A model generated the notes under the pieces. That model worked only from the letters and a program-made list of their open reading frames with translations. It searched no databases and was not told the DNA's origin. A stretch of DNA of 64,000 bases, from NCBI GenBank assembly GCA_942493265.1, contig OW818688.1, forward strand, positions 4,712,001 through 4,776,000, read 5' to 3'. This document shows, in pieces, positions 25,955 through 34,814 of this stretch. The stretch comes from UBA12481 sp942493265 (GTDB lineage: Bacteria; Bacteroidota; Bacteroidia; Bacteroidales; UBA12481). A program made the translations under genes and the position numbers. How positions within the stretch are numbered: position 1 is the stretch's first letter; each line of letters starts with the position of its first letter.

Positions 25955-26029
25955 ATTCATCTTCCCTATGCGGAATGGAATTCTTTAGATAAAAAGTTAG
26001 CTTTGGTAGCTTAAATGGTGTAATAGTAC

Positions 26030-26458
26030 ATGGTTAAAAAATCAGCCTGTTTGCTTTTTGTTCTGATTGCCAATATTTTACTGGTTGCCCATAGTATACT
26101 CCCTCACGAGCATTTTGGCGGATTTGCCTGGATTCCGGCTGATCATTGTGAAGATCATCACCATCCGGCAGGAAATCACGCTGAAGATGCTGATCACCAT
26201 CATCCGGATCAAGATCATGATCAACCTTGCTTATTAGCGCAGGCATACCTCGTCCGGGTGAATTCATTCAAACCGGACTTTCTGGAGGCTGAGTCTTACA
26301 ACCAAGGACCTGATTTTCAGCTGATATTTTCGGATCGGCATCATTGGGAATATCCATCCTTCTTTAATAAAATTCCGTTACCGCCATTAATACTCCCGGG
26401 GAGATCCCCCTCACCGTCAACCAGTTGTTCCGGGTTGCGTGCCCCGCCTACGCTATAG
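26030..26458 (+). CDS. His-rich envelope protein upstream of the RND efflux genes
   Basis: A 142-residue protein with an N-terminal signal or membrane helix (about 5-25) and LPHEHF right after it. A striking His/Asp cluster lies at about residues 39-66, with repeats such as HCEDHHHP and DADHHHPDQDHD. The tail is proline-rich. It resembles short His-rich Bacteroidota proteins found beside CzcBA-type pumps and probably binds Zn, Co, Ni or Cu in the periplasm. TAGCTTTG at about 26001 may be the -7 box of the whole pump operon. Confidence 0.65.
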   Translation: MVKKSACLLFVLIANILLVAHSILPHEHFGGFAWIPADHCEDHHHPAGNHAEDADHHHPDQDHDQPCLLAQAYLVRVNSFKPDFLEAESYNQGPDFQLIFSDRHHWEYPSFFNKIPLPPLILPGRSPSPSTSCSGLRAPPTL

Positions 26459-26548
26459 ATTTCCTCATCCCTGTTGCAGATCAGCATTCCTACGGACATT
26501 GCTGAATGCGTTCATTTGATTGTAATCCATCATTTTAATATCTACCCG

Positions 26549-28048
26549 ATGAAAAAGAACCTGTTTCTTTTTGCATTACTTGTCCTCATGGTGGCAGGAT
26601 GCAAGAATAAGAAAGAAGAAATTCCTGTTGTAAGCGAGCAAGTTAACCTTCAGCTTACCGCCTATTCCAATGAATTCGAAGTGTATGCTGAGGCCACGCC
26701 ATTTGTAGTTGGCAAAATGTCCAATGTTTTGTCCCATTTCTCTCATCTCCCTGATTTTAAAGCATTACAGACTGGTACTATGACAATCAGATTGATAGTT
26801 AACCAGTCGGAAGTGAGCCAGGCTTTAGACAAGCCAACGAGGAAAGGCATTTACAGTTTCGACATAACACCCAAAACTCCGGGCGCTGGAAAAATATTCT
26901 ATGACATAAATATTGACGGAGCCGCATATCAGGTGGTCGTTCCGGATATAGTTGTGTATTCCGATTCCGCTTCCGCAGCCGAAGCGGCCAAAATAAAAGC
27001 TGCTTCCAGAACGAATGCCACTTCATTCACCAAGGAACAGACCTGGAAGATAGATTTCGCGACGGAATTCCCCCAATCAGGAGGATTTGGACAGATGATT
27101 AAAACCACCGGTCGGGTGGAATCAGCTCAGGGAGATGAACAACTGATCGTTGCCAGGGCAAGTGGAATCGTTACTTTTCGTGGTGATCATCTTTTGCCCG
27201 GAAATCAAGTAACTAAAGGCAGTGTGTTGGTATCTATAACCGGAAGCGGGATGGCTGATAATAACTCTGCGGTACGATATGCCGAGGCTCAAAACAATTA
27301 TCAAAAGGCAAGAAACGACCTCGATAGAGCTGTTAAACTGGCTAAGGACATGATCGTTTCAGAAAAGGACCTGAATAAGGCACAGGTTGATTTCGATAAT
27401 GCCAATGCCATTTTTGAGAACCTAAAAAAGAATTTCAGCGCCACCGGTCAATCGGTCGCCTATCCGGTCTCCGGTTTTGTTAAACAGGTATTTGTTCAAA
27501 ATGGCCAGTTTATTGAGGCCGGGCAACCAATTGCATCCGTTTCACAAAACCGGAACCTGGTGATCCGCGCAGATATTCAGCAGAAATATGCATCTATACT
27601 GGGTTCGATAGTATCCGCCAATATCCGGACGCTCCATGATGATAAAACCTATACGCTGGAAGAACTCAAGGGCAAGGTACTTTCGTTCGGCCGTGCGGCC
27701 AACCCCGACAACTATCTGGTTCCCCTCAGCATTCAAATTGATAACACCGGAGGATTCATCCCCGGCGGCTTCGTTGAATTATACCTCAAAACCGAAACCG
27801 TTGCGGATGCCATCACGGTTCCCAACAACGCCATTATGGAAGATCAGGGTAACTTTTTCGTATATATCCAGATTCACCCTGAATTATTTGAAAAGCGCTC
27901 AGTAAGGATTGGTGCCACCGACGGAATACGGACTGAAATAAAATCCGGAGTAGCTGTTACCGACCGCGTGATCAGCCTGGGTGCGATATTGGTTAAACTG
28001 GCCCAGGCAACCGGAACCCTGGATGCACATTCCGGCCACACCCATTAA
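26549..28048 (+). CDS. RND efflux periplasmic adaptor (CzcB/CusB type), lipoprotein
   Basis: A 499-residue membrane fusion protein with lipobox MVAGC at about residue 18. An N-terminal extra domain (about 35-145) is typical of heavy-metal adaptors. Then come the barrel-sandwich and helical hairpin region (YAEAQNNYQKARNDLDRAVKLAKDMIVSEKDLNKAQ) and the beta-barrel (VPLSIQIDNTGGFIPGGFVELYL). It links the inner-membrane pump at 28061 to the outer-membrane channel at 31159. The frame is open upstream to 26474, but only the ATG at 26549 gives a lipoprotein signal. Confidence 0.88.
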   Translation: MKKNLFLFALLVLMVAGCKNKKEEIPVVSEQVNLQLTAYSNEFEVYAEATPFVVGKMSNVLSHFSHLPDFKALQTGTMTIRLIVNQSEVSQALDKPTRKGIYSFDITPKTPGAGKIFYDINIDGAAYQVVVPDIVVYSDSASAAEAAKIKAASRTNATSFTKEQTWKIDFATEFPQSGGFGQMIKTTGRVESAQGDEQLIVARASGIVTFRGDHLLPGNQVTKGSVLVSITGSGMADNNSAVRYAEAQNNYQKARNDLDRAVKLAKDMIVSEKDLNKAQVDFDNANAIFENLKKNFSATGQSVAYPVSGFVKQVFVQNGQFIEAGQPIASVSQNRNLVIRADIQQKYASILGSIVSANIRTLHDDKTYTLEELKGKVLSFGRAANPDNYLVPLSIQIDNTGGFIPGGFVELYLKTETVADAITVPNNAIMEDQGNFFVYIQIHPELFEKRSVRIGATDGIRTEIKSGVAVTDRVISLGAILVKLAQATGTLDAHSGHTH

Positions 28049-28060
28049 TTATTTGAATCC

Positions 28061-31000
28061 ATGTTAAGTTCAATATTAAGATTCTCGCTAAACAATAGGT
28101 TTTTCATCCTGTTATGCGCGGTGGTACTGGTGATTGTGGGTTTACGCACGGCATCCGACATGGATGTGGATGTATTCCCCGACCTAACTGCCCCTACCGT
28201 AGTGGTTATGACCGATGCACACGGTATGGCTCCTGAAGAAGTGGAGCGGATGGTGACATTCCCGATCGAGACTGCAGTAAACGGAGCCACGGATGTCAGA
28301 AGGGTCCGTTCGGTATCCTCACAGGGATTCTCCTTTATCTGGGTGGAATTCGATTGGGGCGCTGACCTTTTCAAGGCCCGCCAGATTGTGAGTGAAAAAC
28401 TGATCACGATTACCTCACAGATGCCCATTGGAGTTGGGCAGCCCACGCTGGCTCCGCAATCTAGCGTGATGGGTGAAATGTTTTTTATTGGTATCCAGGC
28501 TGATAGCACGAGCATGATGGAATTGCGTACCATCGCTGACTGGAGTGTTAAACCGATGCTGCTGGCAACCGGCGGAGTTTCACAGGTTACCATTATCGGT
28601 GGAGACTATAAGCAATATCAGGTTTTAGCCGATCCCCAAAAGATGAAGTTTTACGGCGTCACCATCAGTGAGCTCACCGAAGTTTGCAAAACAATCAGCC
28701 GGAATTCCACCGGAGGAGCCGTGCGCCAATATGGAAATGAATATCTGGTGAGGGGTATGGCCCGGAGTGCTGATCTGCAGGAGCTTGGCAATTCGTTTAT
28801 CAAAAACATCAATGGTAAACCGGTCAGGATCAACGATGTATGCGAAGTACAAATTGGTGGTGCGATTAAAATGGGTTATGCCTCGGAAAATGCGACACCA
28901 TCTGTCATCCTGTCGATCTCCAAGCAGCCAAAAACAAATACCGTTGATTTAACCAAACGAATTGAAGCCAATCTGGCCAACCTGAAAAAAACACTTCCGG
29001 CAGATGTCAGATTGGACACCCATATTTTCCGACAGGCGGATTTCATTGAAACATCTGTGAACAACGTTCAGGATGCCCTGCTGGAAGGATCTATTTTTGT
29101 CATTATCATTCTGTTCCTGTTTCTGGGCAGTATCCATACCACACTAATCTCCCTGCTGGCTATTCCATTATCGTTATTGGGGGCCATTCTTGCTCTTAAA
29201 GGGTTAGGACTGAACATCAACACCATGAGCTTGGGAGGCATGGCAATCGCAATTGGGGTGCTGGTTGATGATGCCATCATCAACGTGGAGAATTGTTTTA
29301 AGCGACTGCGACAGAATTCCCTGAAGCCTCATGAAGAAAGGAGACCGGCATTCAACGTGATTTTTGATGCCTCCAAAGAAATTCAGGCCTCTATAGTTAA
29401 TGCCACACTGATTATCATAGTTGCCTTCCTGCCGCTCTTTTTCCTTTCAGGGATGGAAGGCAGGATGCTGAAGCCATTGGGCATCGCGTTCATTGTTTCG
29501 CTCTTTGTATCCTTGATTGTGGCGATGACGCTTACGCCTTTACTCAGCAAACTTTTACTGTCGGGCGAGAAATACCTCGCCAAAAACAAGAAAGAAAAAT
29601 GGCTGACCCGTCAATTGACGCATCATTATGAAAAATCCCTGAAATGGGCACTGGAACACAAACGAATCGTTCTGGGAACATCCCTGGTACTTCTGGTCGC
29701 CGCAATTCTGGCTTTTTCAACCCTGGGTCGAAGCTTTCTTCCGGAATTCAATGAAGGATCATTAACCCTTTCGGTCGTTTGTAAGCCAGGGGCCTCACTG
29801 GAAGAGAGCAACCGTCTGGGAAACCTGATCGAGACTGAGTTGCTCACCATTCCGGAAATTACCAGCACTGCCAGGAGAACCGGTCGCGGTGAATTGGATG
29901 AGCATTCCCAAACGGTGAACGGTGCTGAGGTTGATGTCAATTTTACAACCGGCAAAAGGTCTCCGGAGGAATTCATGGCTGAAGTCCGCTCAAAGCTGTC
30001 AGGAGTACCGGGAATTGCAGTCACGGTAGGACAGCCGCTCGGACATCGCATCGACCATATGCTATCCGGAACTCGCGCCAACATTGCCATAAAAATCTTT
30101 GGCTCCGATTTAAATCAGATGTTTTCGGTTGGGAATGAGGTAAAAAGCGCAATCATAGAAATACCCGGCCTGGTAGATGTCAACGTGGACCAACAGGTTG
30201 AAATTCCGCAGATTCAGATTCGTGCAAACCGGGAAATGCTCTCGCAATATGGTATATCAATCGGAAAATTTAACGAATTCGTGGATGTTGCCTTTGGTGG
30301 AGAGAAATTATCGGACATTTATGAGGGCCAGCGCCGTGTTGACCTGATATTGAGGCTCAACCAGGATTACACCGAAACGATTGATGGTATCCGTTCGGCA
30401 TTAATCGACACTGAAGATGGGAAACAGGTTCCGCTTGAGGAGGTTGCCTCAATTGTTTCCGTTGCCGGTCCGGGAACGATCAGCCGGGAAAATGTGCAGC
30501 GGAAGATTGTGGTATCAGCCAATGTTACCGGCAGGGACATCAGGAGTGTTGTGGAGGATATTCAAAAGAATGTGAATAAAAAGGTTGTTTTACCTGAGGA
30601 TTTCCGGATTGAATATGGCGGACAATTTGAAAGTGAAGCCCGTGCCTCACAATCCCTGATGATCACATCCATACTGGCCCTTTTTGTCATTTTTCTACTC
30701 CTTTTCCAGGAGTTCAAAAATTTCAGGCTGGCCGGAATCATTATGCTGAACCTGCCGCTTGCACTCATCGGAGGTGTCTTTTCCATTTATTTTACCTCCG
30801 GGGTACTCAGTATTCCCGCCATTATTGGATTCATTACCCTGTTCGGCATTGCCACGCGCAACGGGATCCTGCTGGTTGCCAATTACCAGCACCTCGAAAA
30901 GGATGGAACGCCTCTGTACACCACTGTTACACGAGGTTCGGCCGACCGTCTGAATCCTATTCTGATGACCGCACTGACTGCTGCACTGGCCCTGATACCC

Positions 31001-31162
31001 TTAGCAATTCAAGGTGACTTGTCGGGTAATGAAATACAGAGCCCCATGGCAAAAGTGATTCTGGGCGGATTATTGACATCCACGTTACTTAACATTTATG
31101 TGGTGCCAATCATGTACAGCATTTTTAAAAAATCGGGAACCCAAAAAACTGAACTACAATGA
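28061..31162 (+). CDS. Heavy-metal RND efflux pump (CzcA/CusA family)
   Basis: A 1033-residue inner-membrane proton antiporter of the HME-RND class. N-terminal SILRFSLNNRFFILLCAVVLV, early motif DVDVFPDLTAPTVVVMTDA, and TM4 GVLVDDAIINVENCFKRL with acidic residues that carry protons in the family. Late helices match LFGIATRNGILLVANYQHL. It expels divalent or monovalent metal ions; the ion cannot be told from sequence. It starts 12 nt after the adaptor and overlaps the TolC-family gene by 4 nt. Confidence 0.92.
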   Translation: MLSSILRFSLNNRFFILLCAVVLVIVGLRTASDMDVDVFPDLTAPTVVVMTDAHGMAPEEVERMVTFPIETAVNGATDVRRVRSVSSQGFSFIWVEFDWGADLFKARQIVSEKLITITSQMPIGVGQPTLAPQSSVMGEMFFIGIQADSTSMMELRTIADWSVKPMLLATGGVSQVTIIGGDYKQYQVLADPQKMKFYGVTISELTEVCKTISRNSTGGAVRQYGNEYLVRGMARSADLQELGNSFIKNINGKPVRINDVCEVQIGGAIKMGYASENATPSVILSISKQPKTNTVDLTKRIEANLANLKKTLPADVRLDTHIFRQADFIETSVNNVQDALLEGSIFVIIILFLFLGSIHTTLISLLAIPLSLLGAILALKGLGLNINTMSLGGMAIAIGVLVDDAIINVENCFKRLRQNSLKPHEERRPAFNVIFDASKEIQASIVNATLIIIVAFLPLFFLSGMEGRMLKPLGIAFIVSLFVSLIVAMTLTPLLSKLLLSGEKYLAKNKKEKWLTRQLTHHYEKSLKWALEHKRIVLGTSLVLLVAAILAFSTLGRSFLPEFNEGSLTLSVVCKPGASLEESNRLGNLIETELLTIPEITSTARRTGRGELDEHSQTVNGAEVDVNFTTGKRSPEEFMAEVRSKLSGVPGIAVTVGQPLGHRIDHMLSGTRANIAIKIFGSDLNQMFSVGNEVKSAIIEIPGLVDVNVDQQVEIPQIQIRANREMLSQYGISIGKFNEFVDVAFGGEKLSDIYEGQRRVDLILRLNQDYTETIDGIRSALIDTEDGKQVPLEEVASIVSVAGPGTISRENVQRKIVVSANVTGRDIRSVVEDIQKNVNKKVVLPEDFRIEYGGQFESEARASQSLMITSILALFVIFLLLFQEFKNFRLAGIIMLNLPLALIGGVFSIYFTSGVLSIPAIIGFITLFGIATRNGILLVANYQHLEKDGTPLYTTVTRGSADRLNPILMTALTAALALIPLAIQGDLSGNEIQSPMAKVILGGLLTSTLLNIYVVPIMYSIFKKSGTQKTELQ

Positions 31163-32340
31163 GAGCAATAATAATCGTACTATTCTTTCTGGCTATGGGT
31201 TACAGTCAGGTATTAGCCCAGGGCAGCGTGGACCGGATTGTATCAGAGGTTGAAAAAAACAACACCGGATTATCCGCCCTGCGCCAAAAAGCCGAAGCTC
31301 AAAAGCTGGGAAACAAAACCGGTATTTATCTGAAAAATCCGGAGATTGGATTCAACTACCTGTGGGGCAGTCCTTCTTTGATCGGCAAGCGTATGGATTT
31401 GAGTTTTGAACAAACATTTGATTTCCCGACTGCCTACCGGTACAGGCTTCAGATAGCCGAAGGCCGCAATGAGCAGATTGATCTGGAGTATCTGCAAGCC
31501 AGATTTACCCTGATCCGGGAAGTTCGCCAGCTTTGCATTGATCTGGCCTATACCGGTTCGATGACGATGGAATTCGCCAAACGTCTGGAAAATGCACAAA
31601 GCATTGCAAACTCCTTCCAGGCGAAATTCAACCAGGGAGATGCCGGCATACTGGATTTGAACAAGGCAAAGCTGAACCTGCTGGGCATTCAGAAAGAAGC
31701 TGAAGCCAATACCATTGAATATCAGTCGCTGCTTTCTCAGCTGGCAACCCTTAACGGGGGAACGCCCATACCCTGGACGGAAAACACCTATCCTGTGAGG
31801 GAGATTCCTGCTGATTTTGAACTTTGGTATCAAAAAGCAGAATCGGGCAATCCTATGCTGGCCTGGTTGCAGAAGGAATCCGGTATCAGCGCTCAACAGG
31901 AGAAGCTGCAACTGGCACTTGGTCTTCCCGGATTCTCAACCGGCTATTTGAGTGAGAAAATAGTTGGGGAGCATTTTCAAGGGGTAACCCTGGGAATGTC
32001 GTTACCCCTATGGGAGAACAAGAACGCTGTTAAGCAGGCTAAAGCACAATCGCTTGCGGTTCAGGACATACAGCGCGACCATAAGCTACTGTTTTACAAT
32101 AACTTGAAACTGCTTCACACAAAAGCGATCAATTTGCAGAAATCAGTCGGTGACTATCGGTTGGCTTTGCAAAAAATCGACAATGGATCCTATCTGACAA
32201 AGGCACTGGATGCAGGTGAAATCTCACTGATCGATTACATCATGGAACTTTCGTTGTATTATGAAAGTCAAACAAGGCTTTTAACTGCCGAACGTGACCT
32301 TAACCGCGTAATTTCAGAATTGCATATATATCTGGAATGA
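31159..32340 (+). CDS. TolC-family outer-membrane channel of the RND pump
   Basis: A 393-residue protein with a signal peptide (about 1-20, VLAQ) and long helices typical of outer-membrane efflux proteins (FAKRLENAQSIANSFQAKFNQGDAGILDLNKAKLNLL). Its length is near the short CusC/CzcC-like class of Bacteroidota. The ATG overlaps the RND stop (ATGA), so translation is coupled. It completes the tripartite metal exporter. Confidence 0.87.
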   Translation: MRAIIIVLFFLAMGYSQVLAQGSVDRIVSEVEKNNTGLSALRQKAEAQKLGNKTGIYLKNPEIGFNYLWGSPSLIGKRMDLSFEQTFDFPTAYRYRLQIAEGRNEQIDLEYLQARFTLIREVRQLCIDLAYTGSMTMEFAKRLENAQSIANSFQAKFNQGDAGILDLNKAKLNLLGIQKEAEANTIEYQSLLSQLATLNGGTPIPWTENTYPVREIPADFELWYQKAESGNPMLAWLQKESGISAQQEKLQLALGLPGFSTGYLSEKIVGEHFQGVTLGMSLPLWENKNAVKQAKAQSLAVQDIQRDHKLLFYNNLKLLHTKAINLQKSVGDYRLALQKIDNGSYLTKALDAGEISLIDYIMELSLYYESQTRLLTAERDLNRVISELHIYLE

Positions 32341-32380
32341 AATCCACTGATTAAATAACCCAAACAAATCAAGATAGGAT

Positions 32381-32415
32381 TTTGCATTTCGATTTTGTTT
32401 CGTATTTTTGCGAAA
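32381..32415 (+). promoter_or_regulatory. ArsR-type operator over the promoter of the ArsP-like permease
   Basis: TTTG at 32381-32384, an 18-nt spacer, then TATTTTTG at 32403-32410: a near-ideal Bacteroidota promoter. The palindrome TTTCG-N8-CGAAA (32398-32415) encloses the -7 box. The same arrangement precedes arsR at 34161-34194, including the following GAAATCAAA. A repressor bound here would block polymerase. Confidence 0.75.
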
Positions 32416-32476
32416 TAGGAAATCAAAGGATTCTTAAAACAGAATCCGATGGTGCCGGATCAAAAACTTTAATTCT

Positions 32477-33517
32477 ATGGCAATACTTAAAAATCAGCCG
32501 ACAGGCAAGCAGAAATTATGGCTTCTGGGAGGCCTTTTGGTTATCTGGTTTGTTGTTTACCACTATCTTCAGCCACTGACCGATTATTTTACAGACACGG
32601 TTTTGGGTCTGGAAAAGGGGAAGCATCTGACCGAGACTATCCGGTTCTTCATCTTCGAACTTCCAAAGGTTCTTCTGCTATTGGCCCTCATAGTTTTCTT
32701 TGTTGGGATTCTCCGTACATTTTTTTCGCCGGAGCGCACCCGAAAAGCCCTTGCCGGGAAAAGGACTTTTACCGGAAACGTCATGGCGGCACTGTTGGGT
32801 ATTGTAACGCCTTTCTGTTCCTGCTCGGCAATTCCTTTATTCCTGGGGTTCGTGGAAGCAGGTGTGCCACTGGGGATCACCTTTTCCTTCCTGATTGCAT
32901 CACCAATGATTAACGAGGTGGCTGTTATTCTGTTGTTCGGAATGTTCGGCTGGAAAGTAGCAGTGATTTATGTACTTACAGGATTGGTGATTGCCATTAC
33001 AGCCGGGTGGATTATTGGTAAACTGAAACTTGAAAAATGGGTCGAAGAGTGGGTTTATAAAACAAAAATGGGCGATGCTTCAGAATCAGACGAAAAGCTG
33101 AGTTTTACCGACCGCATAAGCTCCGGCTTCATCGCCGTTAAGGAAATCGTTGGTAAAGTGTGGATTTATGTTGCCATTGGTATTGCTGTTGGAGCGGCAG
33201 CCCATGGATATGTACCGGAAGAGTTTATGGCTTCGCTGATGGGCAAATCAGCCTGGTACAGCGTTCCATTATCGGTATTAATCGGAGTACCGCTTTATTC
33301 CAATGCCGCGGGAATTATCCCGATTGTATCCGTGCTGATAGAAAAAGGCGCCGCACTGGGTACCGCGCTGGCTTTCATGATGGCTGTGATCGGACTCTCC
33401 TTACCTGAGATGATTATCCTCAGGAAGGTTTTAAAACTCCCCCTGATCGCAACCTTTATAGGAATTGTCGGATCCGGGATCATGATTGTTGGATTCCTAT
33501 TCAATGCAATCTTTTAA
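32477..33517 (+). CDS. ArsP-like permease (DUF318/UPF0718 family)
   Basis: A 346-residue protein with about eight to ten membrane helices. The family motif TPFCSCSAIPLFLGFVEAGVPLG sits near residues 112-134 with paired cysteines, and a second half repeats GVPLYSNAAGIIPIVSVLIEKG. In Bacteroidota such permeases are ArsP or a related Cu/Zn exporter (SO_0444-type). ArsP expels trivalent organoarsenicals such as methylarsenite, the product of ArsM encoded downstream. The shared ArsR operator supports the arsenic role. The alternative metal role stays open. Confidence 0.75.
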   Translation: MAILKNQPTGKQKLWLLGGLLVIWFVVYHYLQPLTDYFTDTVLGLEKGKHLTETIRFFIFELPKVLLLLALIVFFVGILRTFFSPERTRKALAGKRTFTGNVMAALLGIVTPFCSCSAIPLFLGFVEAGVPLGITFSFLIASPMINEVAVILLFGMFGWKVAVIYVLTGLVIAITAGWIIGKLKLEKWVEEWVYKTKMGDASESDEKLSFTDRISSGFIAVKEIVGKVWIYVAIGIAVGAAAHGYVPEEFMASLMGKSAWYSVPLSVLIGVPLYSNAAGIIPIVSVLIEKGAALGTALAFMMAVIGLSLPEMIILRKVLKLPLIATFIGIVGSGIMIVGFLFNAIF

Positions 33518-33552
33518 TATAACATAATAAATTGCCAAAAGGTTTTGTTCAC

Positions 33553-33583
33553 AAAAAAAGCCCTGGTTCACAGGGCTTTTTTT
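33553..33583. terminator. Bidirectional terminator between permease and Cys-rich gene
   Basis: Stem GCCCTG (33560-33565), loop GTTCA, stem CAGGGC (33571-33576), flanked by seven A on the left and seven T on the right. It can end transcription of the plus-strand permease and of the minus-strand Cys-rich gene, whose stop is at 33604. Confidence 0.88.
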
Positions 33584-33603
33584 GAAGGAAAAATATTTTT
33601 CCG

Positions 33604-34017
33604 CTACTTCTTCTCGTTAGTTTTTGCTGCCCCTTTGATGGCGTCTGCTCCGTGGCAGGCTGTTCCACATGCGGCCGAGCATCCCCCGGTACCTTTGCAC
33701 GAGGTTGTCGAAACTCCGCAGCACGAAGATTTGGCCTCGCCACAGCAAGTACCATTTGCACCGACACAACACCCGGCTTTTCCTTCTTTGCAGCAATCAG
33801 CCTTAGCAGGATCGCAGCAGCCAGCTTTTGCATCTTTGCAGCAGTTAGTCTTTGCACCTTCACAACAGGCCTTTTGAGCAGTTTTTGTAGCTTTTACTTT
33901 TTTGTCCTTATCAACAGCAACGATCTTTGCAGCTGTTTCTTTAGGCATGGTAAGAGCCGGAGCAGCATAAACCCCGACAAAAACCAGCAATGAGAATAAG
34001 ACCAGTAATTTTTTCAT
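33604..34017 (-). CDS. Exported Cys-Cys repeat protein, candidate metalloid-binding protein
   Basis: A 137-residue protein with a signal peptide (about 1-19, ending YAA). The mature part begins with a Lys-rich segment and then has seven Cys-Cys pairs with a rough 8-residue period: ACCEGAK, NCCKDAK, GCCDPAK, DCCKEGK, GCCVGAN, TCCGEAK and SCCGVS. Four further cysteines follow (SCKG, GCSAACGTACHG). That gives 18 cysteines, few aromatic residues and many Ala/Lys/Gly: a metallothionein-like, low-complexity composition. It faces arsR divergently and shares its intergenic region. It may bind arsenite, copper or another thiophilic ion outside the cytoplasm. No known family was recognised. Confidence 0.72.
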   Translation of the reverse strand: MKKLLVLFSLLVFVGVYAAPALTMPKETAAKIVAVDKDKKVKATKTAQKACCEGAKTNCCKDAKAGCCDPAKADCCKEGKAGCCVGANGTCCGEAKSSCCGVSTTSCKGTGGCSAACGTACHGADAIKGAAKTNEKK

Positions 34018-34160
34018 GTTTGTGAATTATATATGTAATGCGAAGGTAAGACCGCTTTGCTAAACTGCTTGTTAAAGACATGTTAATTATAACGTGTTGT
34101 TCTTCCGGAGGATTTTATTTGTATGTCCTGTTCCACTATGCCTTTTTTAAAAATTTTTCA

Positions 34161-34194
34161 TTGATTTATCATTATGTTTCGTACTTTTGCGAAA
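34161..34194 (+). promoter_or_regulatory. arsR promoter with ArsR-type operator
   Basis: TTG at 34161-34163, an 18-nt spacer, then TACTTTTG at 34182-34189. The palindrome TTTCG-N8-CGAAA covers 34177-34194, exactly around the -7 box, and is followed by TAAGAAATCAAA, nearly as at 32416. This is the expected autoregulatory site of ArsR. Confidence 0.78.
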
Positions 34195-34209
34195 TAAGAA
34201 ATCAAAATA

Positions 34210-34560
34210 ATGAGTAGTAAATCATTAACGAACGATCATGAGCAGCTTGCGCGCTACGCCAAAGCGCTGGGACATCCTGTCAGGGTTTATATCATCGAGC
34301 TCCTGTCAACCCAGTCGTGCTGTTTTAGCGGGGATATTGCAGAGGATCTTCCGATTGCCAGATCAACTCTCTCGCAACACCTTAAGGAGTTGAAATCTGC
34401 CGGTTTGATCCAGGGAACGATTGAGTATCCAAAGATCCGGTATTGCATTAATCGTGAAAACTGGAAGCAGGCTCAATTATTATTCACACAGCTTCTGCAT
34501 ACTGTTCCCACAGTTACCGACGAATGTATCACTAACCCTGGCCTTCAGGCCGGGGGTTAA
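34210..34560 (+). CDS. arsR: ArsR-family arsenical-responsive repressor
   Basis: A 116-residue winged-helix repressor. Helices ARYAKALGHPVRVYIIELL lead to the recognition helix in ARSTLSQHLKELKSAGLIQG. Cys37 and Cys38 (STQSCCFSGDI) lie just before the DNA-binding helices, where some ArsR proteins bind As(III) or Sb(III). It is the first gene of the ars operon and very likely acts on the TTTCG-N8-CGAAA sites at 34177 and 32398. Confidence 0.88.
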   Translation: MSSKSLTNDHEQLARYAKALGHPVRVYIIELLSTQSCCFSGDIAEDLPIARSTLSQHLKELKSAGLIQGTIEYPKIRYCINRENWKQAQLLFTQLLHTVPTVTDECITNPGLQAGG

Positions 34561-34570
34561 TAACCCAAAT

Positions 34571-34804
34571 ATGGAAATCAAAATTTTAGGAACAGGCTGT
34601 TCAAAATGCAAGAGCCTTGAAAAAGTTACCCGGGAGGTTGTTGAAGAACAGAAGTTAGATGCCACCGTAACCAAGGTAGAAGATATAATGGAAATCATGT
34701 CCTTTGGCGTCATGACCACTCCAGCCCTGGTGGTTGATGGAAAGGTTTTATTAAAAGGCTATGTCCCCAGTGCCAAAGAAATCCTACAGTTGTTAACCAA
34801 ATAA
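34571..34804 (+). CDS. Small thioredoxin-fold redox protein, ArsE-like
   Basis: A 77-residue thioredoxin-fold protein with a CxxC at Cys10 and Cys13 (GTGCSKCKSLEKV) and the cis-proline region MTTPALVVDGKV. The frame is open upstream inside arsR, but the ATG at 34571 gives the standard start of these proteins. Bacteroides ars operons carry a similar small redox protein (ArsE) before ArsF and ArsG, where ArsE and ArsF reduce nitrophenylarsenates. That assignment rests on context and size. Confidence 0.75.
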   Translation: MEIKILGTGCSKCKSLEKVTREVVEEQKLDATVTKVEDIMEIMSFGVMTTPALVVDGKVLLKGYVPSAKEILQLLTK

Positions 34805-34814
34805 TCAGATTAAA

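Noticed and set aside
26034..26267. Minus-strand frame over the His-rich gene
   Set aside because: It is a mirror of the His/Asp codon run, has no start context and no plausible domain, while the plus-strand frame has a signal helix and the right operon position.
33545..33993. Long plus-strand frames opposite the Cys-rich gene
   Set aside because: They arise from the low-complexity repeat on the other strand (QHPAFPSLQQSALAGSQQP-like translation). The minus-strand frame has a signal peptide, a good start and a terminator.
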